From NCBI GenBank assembly GCA_002480735.1, contig DLCS01000273.1, forward strand, positions 1 through 6,891: DNA of 6,891 bases. The letters are read 5' to 3'. The notes beneath the pieces were generated by a model. It saw only the letters and a program-made list of their open reading frames with translations. It had not been told where the DNA came from and made no database searches. Positions 1 through 6,862 of this stretch are shown in pieces. Numbering within the stretch: the first letter of the stretch is position 1; every line of letters begins with the position of its first letter. Origin of the DNA: Bacillaceae bacterium UBA7792 (GTDB lineage: Bacteria > Bacillota > Bacilli > Bacillales > Cytobacillaceae). A program made the translations under genes and the position numbers.

Positions 1-729
1 ATGATGAGCTCGATGTTAAAGGGCGAAGAAAAGCTCACAGTCAAAGTGGAAGGGGATGGCCCGCTTGGTCCGATACTGGTAGATGCGAATGCAAAAGGAG
101 AGGTGAGGGGATATGTTACCCATCCTCAAGTTCATTTTGACTTAAATAAGCATGGGAAGCTAGATGTGAGAAGAGCGGTAGGAACATCAGGCTTCCTCTC
201 TGTCGTCAAAGATATTGGCTTAAGAGATTATTTTACGGGTCAGGTTCCACTCATTTCCGGAGAACTTGGGGAGGATTTCACTTATTATTTTGTAAAATCC
301 GAACAGGTTCCATCATCTGTGGGTGTAGGTGTATTGGTGAATCCAGACAACACCATCCTTGCAGCGGGCGGATTTGTTATCCAGTTACTACCGGGTACCG
401 ATGACGAAACGATCACGGAGATTGAGGAACGATTAAAAACGATTCCTCCCATTTCCAAGCTGATTGAACAAGGCTTAACACCGGAGGAAATTCTTGAAGA
501 GGTTTTAGGCAAAAGGAATGTACGTTTTCTTGAAACACAGCCAGTAGCCTTTAAATGTACCTGCTCAAAGGAAAGGTTTGCGGATGCGATCGTCAGCCTA
601 GGCAAAGATGAAATTGCTGACATGATTGAAACAGATGGCAAGGCTGAGGCTCAGTGCCATTTTTGTAATGAGACGTATCAATACAATCGAGAAGAACTTG
701 AAGAACTTCTGGAAGACGCTAGAGCGTAG
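1..729 (+). CDS. hslO: Hsp33 redox-regulated molecular chaperone, 5' end outside the window
   Basis: This is the C-terminal 242 residues of Hsp33, a cytosolic holdase chaperone activated by oxidation plus unfolding. The family is about 290 residues long. By recalled alignment with B. subtilis HslO, the first codon here corresponds to about residue 51, so the ATG at position 1 is an internal Met and the true start lies upstream. Visible features are the conserved core ([13 protein letters not shown] near residues 27-39, [10 protein letters not shown] near 87-96, [13 protein letters not shown] near 105-117) and the C-terminal redox switch. The switch is Cys186-X-Cys188, 30 residues, then Cys219-X2-Cys222, which is the zinc-binding CXC-X(27-32)-CXXC pattern of the family. 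All four zinc ligands are present, so the redox switch looks intact. A strong terminator follows, separating it from cysK. The yacD gene that follows hslO in B. subtilis is absent. Confidence 0.97.
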   Translation: MMSSMLKGEEKLTVKVEGDGPLGPILVDANAKGEVRGYVTHPQVHFDLNKHGKLDVRRAVGTSGFLSVVKDIGLRDYFTGQVPLISGELGEDFTYYFVKSEQVPSSVGVGVLVNPDNTILAAGGFVIQLLPGTDDETITEIEERLKTIPPISKLIEQGLTPEEILEEVLGKRNVRFLETQPVAFKCTCSKERFADAIVSLGKDEIADMIETDGKAEAQCHFCNETYQYNREELEELLEDARA

Positions 730-808
730 GGAACCTATTTTATGAAAGTGGGAATTCCCATAGAGATTGAGAATGGTAACTGGATCAATAGGACAAAATA
801 ACGAAGAC

Positions 809-837
809 AAAACACGAGCGATTGGCTCGTGTTTTTT
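809..837 (+). terminator. Intrinsic terminator after hslO
   Basis: A perfect stem CACGAGC (813-819) pairs with GCTCGTG (825-831) around a 5-nt loop. It is lengthened by AAAA (809-812) opposite TTTT (832-835), and a T run extends to 837. It sits 79 bases after the hslO stop and should end the upstream ftsH/hslO-side transcript. Confidence 0.93.
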
Positions 838-880
838 AATAAGGATAAAGGAAATTTTTGAAAAAATAATGATAAAAAGA

Positions 881-909
881 TTGACAATTGCCCGTGCAAT
901 TGATAAATT
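881..909 (+). promoter_or_regulatory. Predicted sigma-A promoter of cysK
   Basis: A perfect -35 TTGACA (881-886) is followed by a 17-nt spacer and a -10 TAAATT (904-909). The -10 is preceded by TG at 901-902, giving an extended -10. It lies between the hslO terminator and the cysK ribosome binding site. The predicted start of transcription is near 915-917. This is a sequence match only. Confidence 0.75.
885..902 (+). promoter_or_regulatory. Palindrome in the cysK promoter spacer, candidate operator
   Basis: CAATTGCCCGTGCAATTG is an 18-bp near-perfect palindrome, symmetric at 16 of 18 positions. It fills the spacer between the -35 and -10 of the cysK promoter and shares its first two bases with the -35. 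A repressor bound here would block RNA polymerase. In B. subtilis cysteine genes are repressed by CymR, but I cannot say from the sequence that this is a CymR site. A separate TCGGAAT at 932-938 resembles the GGAAT end of the CymR box as I remember it. Confidence 0.4.
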
Positions 910-940
910 TTAATTAATCCAATAAAAATACTCGGAATAA

Positions 941-946
941 GAGGTG
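941..946 (+). promoter_or_regulatory. Ribosome binding site of cysK
   Basis: GAGGTG matches the anti-Shine-Dalgarno complement and stands 6 nt before the ATG at 953. Its last three bases form an in-frame GTG that would add three residues if read as a start. Because the motif is needed as the binding site, the ATG is the better start. Confidence 0.8.
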
Positions 947-952
947 TTTCAC

Positions 953-1882
953 ATGGTACGTATAGCAAATTCGATTACAGAATTAATCGGTCATACCCCT
1001 ATTGTGAAGTTAAATCGCATCGGAGACGAGAATAGCGCAGATGTTTACTTAAAGCTAGAATATATGAACCCTGGTAGCAGTGTGAAGGATCGCATCGCCC
1101 TTGCGATGATTGAGGCAGCGGAAGAAGAAGGAAGGCTGAAGGCTGGAGATACAATCGTAGAACCGACAAGTGGCAATACAGGAATTGGTCTTGCGATGGT
1201 TGCAGCAGCGAAAGGATATAAGGCTGTCCTTGTCATGCCAGAAACCATGAGTCTTGAACGCCGCAATTTGCTTCGTGCTTATGGTGCGGAGTTAGTTTTG
1301 ACCCCGGGACCAGAGGGAATGAAGGGTGCCATCGCTAAAGCAAATGAACTGGCTGAGGAAAAGGGCTACTTCATGCCACAGCAATTTGAGAATTTTGCTA
1401 ACCCTGAAGTTCACAAAAGAACAACAGGCAAAGAAATTGTGGAACAAATGGGAGACCAGCTCGATGCGTTCATTTCTGGAATTGGAACAGGCGGGACAAT
1501 CACAGGTGCTGGTTCTGTTCTGAAGGAGAAATATCCTAATATCAAAATCTACGCGGTAGAGCCTGCAGATTCACCAGTGCTATCTGGCGGTAAGCCAGGT
1601 CCTCATAAGATTCAAGGAATTGGAGCCGGATTTGTGCCAAAGGTACTTAATACAGAGATTTATGACGAAGTACTGAAGGTCACAAATGATGATGCTTTTG
1701 AATATGCTCGCCGTGCTGCAAAGGAAGAGGGAATCCTCGGCGGTATCTCCTCTGGAGCTGCGATTGCAGCAGCGTTAAAGGTTGCAAAGGAGCTAGGCAA
1801 AGGGAAAAAGGTACTGGCAATCATCCCAAGTAATGGGGAGCGTTATCTAAGTACACCACTCTACCAATTTGAAGCAGAATAG
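953..1882 (+). CDS. cysK: O-acetylserine sulfhydrylase (cysteine synthase A)
   Basis: CysK is a cytosolic PLP enzyme that makes cysteine from O-acetylserine and sulfide. The product has 309 residues, the usual length (about 308 in B. subtilis). Key elements are the PLP lysine K45 in NPGSSVKDR, the substrate loop TSGNTG (72-77), the PLP-phosphate loop GTGGT (178-182), and GISSGAA (264-270) with the serine pair near the pyridine nitrogen. The C-terminal [14 protein letters not shown] (291-304) is also typical. The start was set at the ATG at 953, where the protein begins [13 protein letters not shown] as in Bacillus orthologues. It has its own promoter and terminator, so it appears to be transcribed alone. 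In Bacillus, CysK also binds the repressor CymR and signals cysteine status. Whether this copy does so is inference. No pab genes follow it, unlike in B. subtilis. Confidence 0.97.
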   Translation: MVRIANSITELIGHTPIVKLNRIGDENSADVYLKLEYMNPGSSVKDRIALAMIEAAEEEGRLKAGDTIVEPTSGNTGIGLAMVAAAKGYKAVLVMPETMSLERRNLLRAYGAELVLTPGPEGMKGAIAKANELAEEKGYFMPQQFENFANPEVHKRTTGKEIVEQMGDQLDAFISGIGTGGTITGAGSVLKEKYPNIKIYAVEPADSPVLSGGKPGPHKIQGIGAGFVPKVLNTEIYDEVLKVTNDDAFEYARRAAKEEGILGGISSGAAIAAALKVAKELGKGKKVLAIIPSNGERYLSTPLYQFEAE

Positions 1883-1893
1883 CATATATCGAT

Positions 1894-1925
1894 AAAAAGC
1901 AATGGTCAAATGACTATTGCTTTTT
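1894..1925 (+). terminator. Intrinsic terminator after cysK
   Basis: AAAAAGCAATGGTC (1894-1907) pairs with GACTATTGCTTTTT (1912-1925) around a 4-nt loop, with one G-U wobble (1904 with 1915). The 3' arm itself supplies the T run. It lies 11 bases after the cysK stop and separates cysK from the folate operon. Confidence 0.9.
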
Positions 1926-1934
1926 ATTATGGGG

Positions 1935-1943
1935 TGTTAAAAT
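1935..1943 (+). promoter_or_regulatory. Candidate extended -10 promoter of the folate operon
   Basis: TGTTAAAAT is an extended -10 (TGn followed by TAAAAT at 1938-1943). No good -35 is found at the proper distance; the best is a weak TTGCTT at 1917-1922 inside the terminator arm, with a spacer of only 15. It is the only plausible promoter between the cysK terminator and folP, which should need its own promoter because the upstream transcript ends at 1925. Confidence 0.5.
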
Positions 1944-1974
1944 AGTTAAATAGGAAATAATTTGGGGGTTTATC

Positions 1975-2811
1975 ATGTCATATCAAAGGATAGAATGTGG
2001 GCCGTACTCACTTGACTATAGTCATAAAACGTTAATCATGGGAATATTGAATGTTACCCCAGACTCTTTTTCAGATGGTGGAAAATATAATCATATTGAA
2101 CGAGCCATCCAGCATGCGAAGCAAATGGTCGAGGATGGGGCTGATATCATTGATATTGGGGGAGAATCGACACGACCGGGGCATAAAATGATCACTGTGG
2201 AAGAGGAAATAGAACGGGTAGTACCTGTTATAGCGGCGATTTCAAAGGAGGTTGAAGTTCCTTTATCAATCGATACCTATAAGTCTGTGGTTGCAAAGGA
2301 GGCCCTTAAGGCAGGGGCGCATATGATTAACGATATTTGGGGTGCCAAATATGACCCTGAAATTGCTAATGTGTCCGCAAGCTATCATGCGCCTATCATT
2401 CTTATGCACAACCGTGACAATCTAGAGTACACCCATTTTTATCGCGACGTCGTCAATGATCTATTTGAAAGTATTCAAATCGCCAAAAAAGCGGGCGTTC
2501 GAGATGATCACATCATTTTGGACCCAGGCATTGGTTTTGCAAAGGATCTCGCTTTGAATATTGAAATGATGAGGCATTTGGATAAGCTGGTGGAGATCGG
2601 TTACCCTGTTTTATTAGGCACCTCGAAAAAATCATTGATTGGACAGGCGTTAAATCTTCCGGTTGGTGAACGAGCTGAGGGGACGGCGGCAACGGTTTGC
2701 TACGGAATCCAAAAGGGCTGTCAAATCGTCCGTGTGCATGATGTCAAGGAAATAAGCAGGATGGCAAAAATGATGGACATCTTATTAGGAAAGGATAAAA
2801 CTCATGGATAA
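1975..2811 (+). CDS. folP: Dihydropteroate synthase
   Basis: FolP (sul in B. subtilis) condenses 6-hydroxymethyl-dihydropterin pyrophosphate with p-aminobenzoate to give dihydropteroate, and is the target of sulfonamides. The protein is 278 residues, normal for the family, and forms a single TIM-barrel. Motifs in order are ILNVTPDSFSDGG (24-36), DIGGESTRPG (60-69) with loop-2 Arg67, the pterin-site DTY (100-102), NDIWG (119-123), LDPGIGFAK (182-190) with Asp183, TSKKS (216-220), and RVHDV (253-257). The usual SRKS sequence reads SKKS here: Lys219 and Ser220 are kept but the preceding Arg is Lys218. A GGGGG ribosome binding site (1964-1968) stands 6 nt before the ATG. It is the first gene of the folate operon in this window; pabB, pabA and pabC, which precede it in B. 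subtilis, are not here. Its end overlaps folB by 8 bases. Confidence 0.97.
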   Translation: MSYQRIECGPYSLDYSHKTLIMGILNVTPDSFSDGGKYNHIERAIQHAKQMVEDGADIIDIGGESTRPGHKMITVEEEIERVVPVIAAISKEVEVPLSIDTYKSVVAKEALKAGAHMINDIWGAKYDPEIANVSASYHAPIILMHNRDNLEYTHFYRDVVNDLFESIQIAKKAGVRDDHIILDPGIGFAKDLALNIEMMRHLDKLVEIGYPVLLGTSKKSLIGQALNLPVGERAEGTAATVCYGIQKGCQIVRVHDVKEISRMAKMMDILLGKDKTHG

Positions 2812-3163
2812 AATATTTGTGAATAAGATGGAATTCTATGGGTACCATGGTGTTTTTCCTGAGGAAACTCGACTTGGACAGAGATTTATCGTTGATTTGA
2901 TGGTAGAGGCAGATTTGAGACGTGCAGGGGAAAGTGATGATCTTACCTACTCCATCAATTATGGGGAATTATACGAATTGTGCAAAGGGATTGTGGAAGG
3001 ACCACCGAGTAAGCTTGTGGAGGCGGTAGCGGAGAAGATCGCACAGGCATGTCTCTCTCAGTTTACTAGGGTAATGACCTGTACGGTGAGGGTTACCAAA
3101 CCAGACCCACCAATTCCTGGGCATTATGAATCTGTCGCTGTCGAGATAACAAGGAGTAGATAA
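2804..3163 (+). CDS. folB: Dihydroneopterin aldolase
   Basis: FolB splits 7,8-dihydroneopterin into 6-hydroxymethyl-dihydropterin and glycolaldehyde, feeding FolK. At 119 residues it has normal length for this small octameric tunnel-fold enzyme. By recalled alignment with S. aureus DHNA (Glu22, Tyr54, Glu74, Lys100), the active residues are Glu21, Tyr53 (INYGEL), Glu73 (LVEAVAE) and Lys99 (VTKPDPPIPGHY). FYGYHGVFPEE (11-21) is the typical N-terminal signature. The ATG overlaps the last 8 bases of folP, with AAAGGA at 2790-2795 as ribosome binding site, which indicates translational coupling. It is followed by folK after one base. Confidence 0.96.
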   Translation: MDKIFVNKMEFYGYHGVFPEETRLGQRFIVDLMVEADLRRAGESDDLTYSINYGELYELCKGIVEGPPSKLVEAVAEKIAQACLSQFTRVMTCTVRVTKPDPPIPGHYESVAVEITRSR

Positions 3164-3164
3164 G

Positions 3165-3692
3165 TTGAAAAATAGAGCCTTCATTGCACTTGGAACAAAT
3201 ATAGGTGACCGCTTTCGCAATCTTTGTGATGCTATTAGTCTTCTAAATGAGGAAGCTGAGATCGAACTCGTGCATTCCTCATCGATTTATGAAACAGATC
3301 CAGTTGGTTATACAGATCAGGATCCATTTTTAAACATGGTTATTGAAGTAAGAACATCACTTGAACCTGTAGTGCTCTTGGAAAAATGCCTACAGATTGA
3401 ACATGCTCTTGGGAGAAAAAGGATTATTAGATGGGGTCCGAGAATCATCGATCTTGACATTCTTCTTTATAACCAAGAGAATATGGAAACAGAGAAGCTT
3501 TTCATTCCTCATCCTCGTTTACACGAGAGAGCTTTTGTATTGATTCCACTCCTAGAGATTAGTCCAGATGAAAAGCTACCAAGGACCAATCAATCTTTAC
3601 AAGATTTTTTAGATAAAATTCCTGATAGAGAGGGAGTACGGGTATGGAAGCAGAAAAATGGGGAAGACGTATTCGCGCTTTTCGAAAACTAA
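3165..3692 (+). CDS. folK: 6-hydroxymethyl-7,8-dihydropterin pyrophosphokinase (HPPK)
   Basis: FolK transfers pyrophosphate from ATP to 6-hydroxymethyl-dihydropterin, making the substrate of FolP. The start is a TTG at 3165 with AAGGAG (3151-3156) 8 nt upstream, and the protein then begins MKNRAFIALGTNIGDR as expected. The length is 175 residues, slightly longer than many HPPKs (about 160-170). Visible motifs are LGTNIGDR (9-16), YETDPVGYTDQDPFLNMV (42-59), LGRKR (82-86), RWGPRIIDLDILLY (89-102) with the magnesium-binding Asp97 and Asp99, and IPHPRLHERAFVLIPLLEI (114-132). The last 49 bases also encode the start of the following regulator gene, so the final 16 residues of FolK come from a two-frame overlap. 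This tail lies beyond the catalytic core. Confidence 0.96.
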   Translation: MKNRAFIALGTNIGDRFRNLCDAISLLNEEAEIELVHSSSIYETDPVGYTDQDPFLNMVIEVRTSLEPVVLLEKCLQIEHALGRKRIIRWGPRIIDLDILLYNQENMETEKLFIPHPRLHERAFVLIPLLEISPDEKLPRTNQSLQDFLDKIPDREGVRVWKQKNGEDVFALFEN

Positions 3693-3853
3693 AGGGTTAT
3701 ACACAGGAGGGCTTTGCTGAAAGTCTAGGTGTATCGGTTTCGATTTTGGGAGAGGTTGAGCGTGGAAATCGCATGCCGACGGATGAATTTATCGAACAGG
3801 TAGCGAATTTGCTACAGATTAGTATAAAGGATTTAACGCCACCGGAAGACTAA
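3644..3853 (+). CDS. yazB: Small Xre-family HTH DNA-binding protein, YazB-like
   Basis: A 69-residue protein made of little more than one Cro/C1-type helix-turn-helix domain. Residues 20-29 (TQEGFAESLG) form the first helix of the motif, and residues 31-43 (SVSILGEVERGNR) form the turn and recognition helix with the typical ERGNR end. Lys and Arg residues crowd the N-terminus (residues 5-18). No ligand-binding or oligomerisation domain is present. The ATG is preceded by AGGGAG (3631-3636) at 7 nt and overlaps folK by 49 bases in another frame. Position and size match yazB of B. subtilis, between folK and yacF, whose target is not known to me. The position suggests, but does not prove, a link to folate or tRNA-modification genes. 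Calling it Xre-type is safe; its function is unknown. Confidence 0.9.
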   Translation: MEAEKWGRRIRAFRKLKGYTQEGFAESLGVSVSILGEVERGNRMPTDEFIEQVANLLQISIKDLTPPED

Positions 3854-3871
3854 CATAAAAGGAGGAGCTTA

Positions 3872-4867
3872 GTGCTTAAGATTGGCGATATTGAGATGAA
3901 AAATCCAGTTGTCCTAGCACCTATGGCAGGTGTATGTAATTCAGCCTTCCGCTTGACCGTGAAAGAATTCGGAGCGGGCCTCGTTTGTGCTGAAATGGTG
4001 AGTGACAAAGGGATCGTATTAAAGAATGAAAAAACGATGAATATGCTTTATATCGATGAACAAGAAAAGCCATTAAGTCTCCAGATTTTTGGGGGCGAAA
4101 AGGAAACGCTTGTGGAAGCGGCTAGGTTTGTAGATGAAAATACAAATGCTGATATTATTGATATAAATATGGGGTGTCCTGTTCCAAAAATTACGAAAGT
4201 AGATGCTGGAGCGAAATGGCTTTTGGACCCAAATAAAATATATGAAATGGTCGCAGCGGTTGTCGACGCAGTAAAGAAGCCTGTTACGGTAAAAATGCGT
4301 ATGGGCTGGGATCCTGATCACATATATGCTGTAGAGAATGCCCAAGCGGTCGAACGAGCAGGAGGGAAAGCGGTTGCCCTACACGGCCGAACTCGCTACC
4401 AAATGTATGAGGGGAAAGCGAATTGGGATATTATCCGAGAAGTGAAGCAGAACATTAATATTCCTTTAATCGGTAATGGTGATGTACAGACTCCTCAGGA
4501 TGCAAAAAGGATGCTCGAGGAAACAGGTTGTGACGGAGTAATGATTGGAAGAGCGGCACTCGGCAATCCATGGATGATCTATCGTACGGTGAAATATTTA
4601 GAAACAGGCGAACTAATCGGTGAGCCTTCTGTGAAAGAGAAAATTGATGTATGCATTCTGCATTTAGATCGACTTATTGCGCTAAAAAGTGAATACATTG
4701 CTGTTCGAGAAATGCGCAAACATGCAGCCTGGTACTTAAAAGGGATAAGTGGGAATGCAAAGGCTCGCAACGGGATCAATGAATGTCATACAAGAAATGA
4801 CTTAGTAGAGCTCCTGTATGGGCTTGTATATGAAGCGGAAGCAAAGGGACGGGCACAGGTAGGTTAA
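3872..4867 (+). CDS. dusB: tRNA-dihydrouridine synthase, DusB type
   Basis: A flavoenzyme that reduces uridine to dihydrouridine in tRNA, using FMN and NAD(P)H. The protein has 331 residues, close to B. subtilis YacF. Motifs are [13 protein letters not shown] (15-27) for FMN binding, [12 protein letters not shown] (98-109) with the catalytic acid Cys102, [10 protein letters not shown] (138-147) with Lys141, LHGRTR (170-175) with His171, GNGDV (201-205), and [10 protein letters not shown] (225-234) for the FMN phosphate. A helical C-terminal tRNA-binding domain follows from about residue 255. The start is a GTG at 3872 with an excellent AAGGAGGAG ribosome binding site at 3859-3867. It lies 18 bases after the yazB-like gene and is probably the last gene of the folate operon, since a terminator follows at 4908-4937. 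Which uridines it modifies cannot be read from the sequence. Confidence 0.96.
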   Translation: MLKIGDIEMKNPVVLAPMAGVCNSAFRLTVKEFGAGLVCAEMVSDKGIVLKNEKTMNMLYIDEQEKPLSLQIFGGEKETLVEAARFVDENTNADIIDINMGCPVPKITKVDAGAKWLLDPNKIYEMVAAVVDAVKKPVTVKMRMGWDPDHIYAVENAQAVERAGGKAVALHGRTRYQMYEGKANWDIIREVKQNINIPLIGNGDVQTPQDAKRMLEETGCDGVMIGRAALGNPWMIYRTVKYLETGELIGEPSVKEKIDVCILHLDRLIALKSEYIAVREMRKHAAWYLKGISGNAKARNGINECHTRNDLVELLYGLVYEAEAKGRAQVG

Positions 4868-4871
4868 GAGA

Positions 4872-4900
4872 TTGACTTTTATTTTTGCTTTTCTTATGAT
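4872..4900 (+). promoter_or_regulatory. Predicted sigma-A promoter between dusB and lysS
   Basis: -35 TTGACT (4872-4877, 5 of 6 consensus bases), 17-nt spacer, -10 TATGAT (4895-4900, 5 of 6). By the hexamers this is among the best promoters in the window. It begins 5 bases after the dusB stop. The predicted start near 4907 falls immediately before the terminator stem at 4908, which is unusual. It may drive lysS, but its output past the terminator is uncertain. Confidence 0.6.
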
Positions 4901-4907
4901 GTAAGTG

Positions 4908-4937
4908 AAAAACTGCCGGTACACACTGGCAGTTTTT
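4908..4937 (+). terminator. Intrinsic terminator after dusB, upstream of lysS
   Basis: AAAAACTGCC (4908-4917) pairs perfectly with GGCAGTTTTT (4928-4937). Two more possible pairs (4918 with 4927 as G-U, 4919 with 4926) leave a 6-nt loop. The 3' arm ends in a T run. It ends the folate-dusB transcript and may act as a 5' hairpin for transcripts starting at the promoter just upstream. Confidence 0.88.
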
Positions 4938-4976
4938 ATTATAGTGTATAGTGTCGGTTTTTCTGATATTGTGTAA

Positions 4977-6545
<1,569 letters not shown>

Positions 6546-6571
6546 TTTACGTTTAGAAAATGACTATAATG

Positions 6572-6606
6572 AATGAGCAAGGTAACCGATCCTTGCTCAT
6601 TTTTTT
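6572..6606 (+). terminator. Intrinsic terminator after lysS
   Basis: AATGAGCAAGG (6572-6582) pairs perfectly with CCTTGCTCATT (6591-6601) around an 8-nt loop, followed by T residues through 6606. It insulates lysS from the rRNA promoters downstream. Confidence 0.94.
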
Positions 6607-6643
6607 GTAGACAAATAAATTCTATGTTTTTTATAAAAAGGTA

Positions 6644-6672
6644 TTGCATCAGTTTTATTATAGTGGTATATT
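6644..6672 (+). promoter_or_regulatory. rRNA operon promoter P1
   Basis: -35 TTGCAT (6644-6649, only the TTG part matches consensus), 17-nt spacer, and -10 TATATT (6667-6672) with TG at 6664-6665, an extended -10. The A/T-rich stretch just upstream (6607-6640) could serve as an UP element. The likely start is G6680; B. subtilis rRNA promoters are known to start with GTP. It lies 38 bases after the lysS terminator. Confidence 0.75.
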
Positions 6673-6679
6673 ATTATCT

Positions 6680-6700
6680 GTTGCTGCTAATGATAGCAAC
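6680..6700 (+). other. Hairpin at the predicted 5' end of the P1 transcript
   Basis: GTTGCT (6680-6685) and AGCAAC (6695-6700) form a perfect 6-bp stem around a 9-nt loop. The first base of the stem coincides with the predicted P1 start. No T run follows, so it is not a terminator; a run of A residues comes next. Confidence 0.6.
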
Positions 6701-6717
6701 GAAATAAAAAAATAATA

Positions 6718-6746
6718 AAAAATGATTGACACAACAAATCATTTTT
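6718..6746 (+). repeat. 10-bp perfect inverted repeat across the P2 -35
   Basis: AAAAATGATT (6718-6727) is the exact reverse complement of AATCATTTTT (6737-6746), separated by 9 nt. It covers the P2 -35 hexamer and most of the spacer. In P1 transcripts it could form a stem ending in T residues, but with only one G-C pair it would be weak. Confidence 0.6.
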
Positions 6747-6754
6747 GTTATTAT
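6726..6754 (+). promoter_or_regulatory. rRNA operon promoter P2
   Basis: Perfect -35 TTGACA (6726-6731), 17-nt spacer, -10 TATTAT (6749-6754, 5 of 6) with TG at 6746-6747 as an extended -10. The A-rich stretch 6701-6725 upstream fits an UP element. The predicted start is G6761. This is the stronger of the two tandem promoters by sequence. Confidence 0.88.
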
Positions 6755-6760
6755 AAGAAA

Positions 6761-6775
6761 GTCGCTTTTGAGCGA
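6761..6775 (+). other. Hairpin at the predicted 5' end of the P2 transcript
   Basis: TCGCT (6762-6766) and AGCGA (6771-6775) form a perfect 5-bp stem closed by a TTTG loop. It begins one base after the predicted P2 start. It lies just before boxA, so it may be the boxB-like stem of the rRNA antitermination leader. Confidence 0.6.
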
Positions 6776-6778
6776 AAT

Positions 6779-6793
6779 TGTTCTTTGAAAACT
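6779..6793 (+). promoter_or_regulatory. boxA antitermination element of the rRNA leader
   Basis: TGTTCTTTGAAAACT is the well-known Bacillus rRNA leader boxA sequence, bound as RNA by NusB-NusE (S10) to keep RNA polymerase elongating through the rRNA genes. It lies downstream of both P1 and P2, so transcripts from both carry it. Confidence 0.85.
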
Positions 6794-6822
6794 AAACAAA
6801 TCATACGTCAACGTTAATTCTA

Positions 6823-6837
6823 GTTGTTATAAACAAC
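6823..6837 (+). other. Small hairpin in the 16S precursor leader
   Basis: GTTGTT (6823-6828) and AACAAC (6832-6837) form a perfect 6-bp stem with a 3-nt loop, 25 bases before mature 16S rRNA. It may be part of the processing stalk, but the pairing partner 3' of 16S rRNA is outside the window. Confidence 0.45.
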
Positions 6838-6862
6838 GAAATTTTATGAGCTATATCAACTC

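Noticed and set aside
285..641. Antisense open frames within hslO, cysK, folB, dusB and lysS
   Set aside because: They lie opposite strongly conserved genes, have no ribosome binding sites or recognisable domains, and look like frame shadows.
742..801. A 19-codon reading frame starting at ATG 742
   Set aside because: No ribosome binding site, no recognisable similarity, and it is simply the hslO frame continuing past its stop.
944..952. GTG at 944 as the start of cysK, adding three residues
   Set aside because: This GTG is part of the ribosome binding site GAGGTG, and the protein starting at ATG 953 matches Bacillus CysK from its first residue.
838..952. A T-box or S-box leader upstream of cysK, or a T-box upstream of lysS
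   Set aside because: The predicted cysK leader is only about 40 bases, and neither leader shows the conserved T-box or SAM-riboswitch sequences or an antiterminator pairing.
1326..1523. A 65-codon open frame inside cysK on the same strand
   Set aside because: It is an out-of-frame reading of the conserved cysK coding sequence with no start signals of its own.
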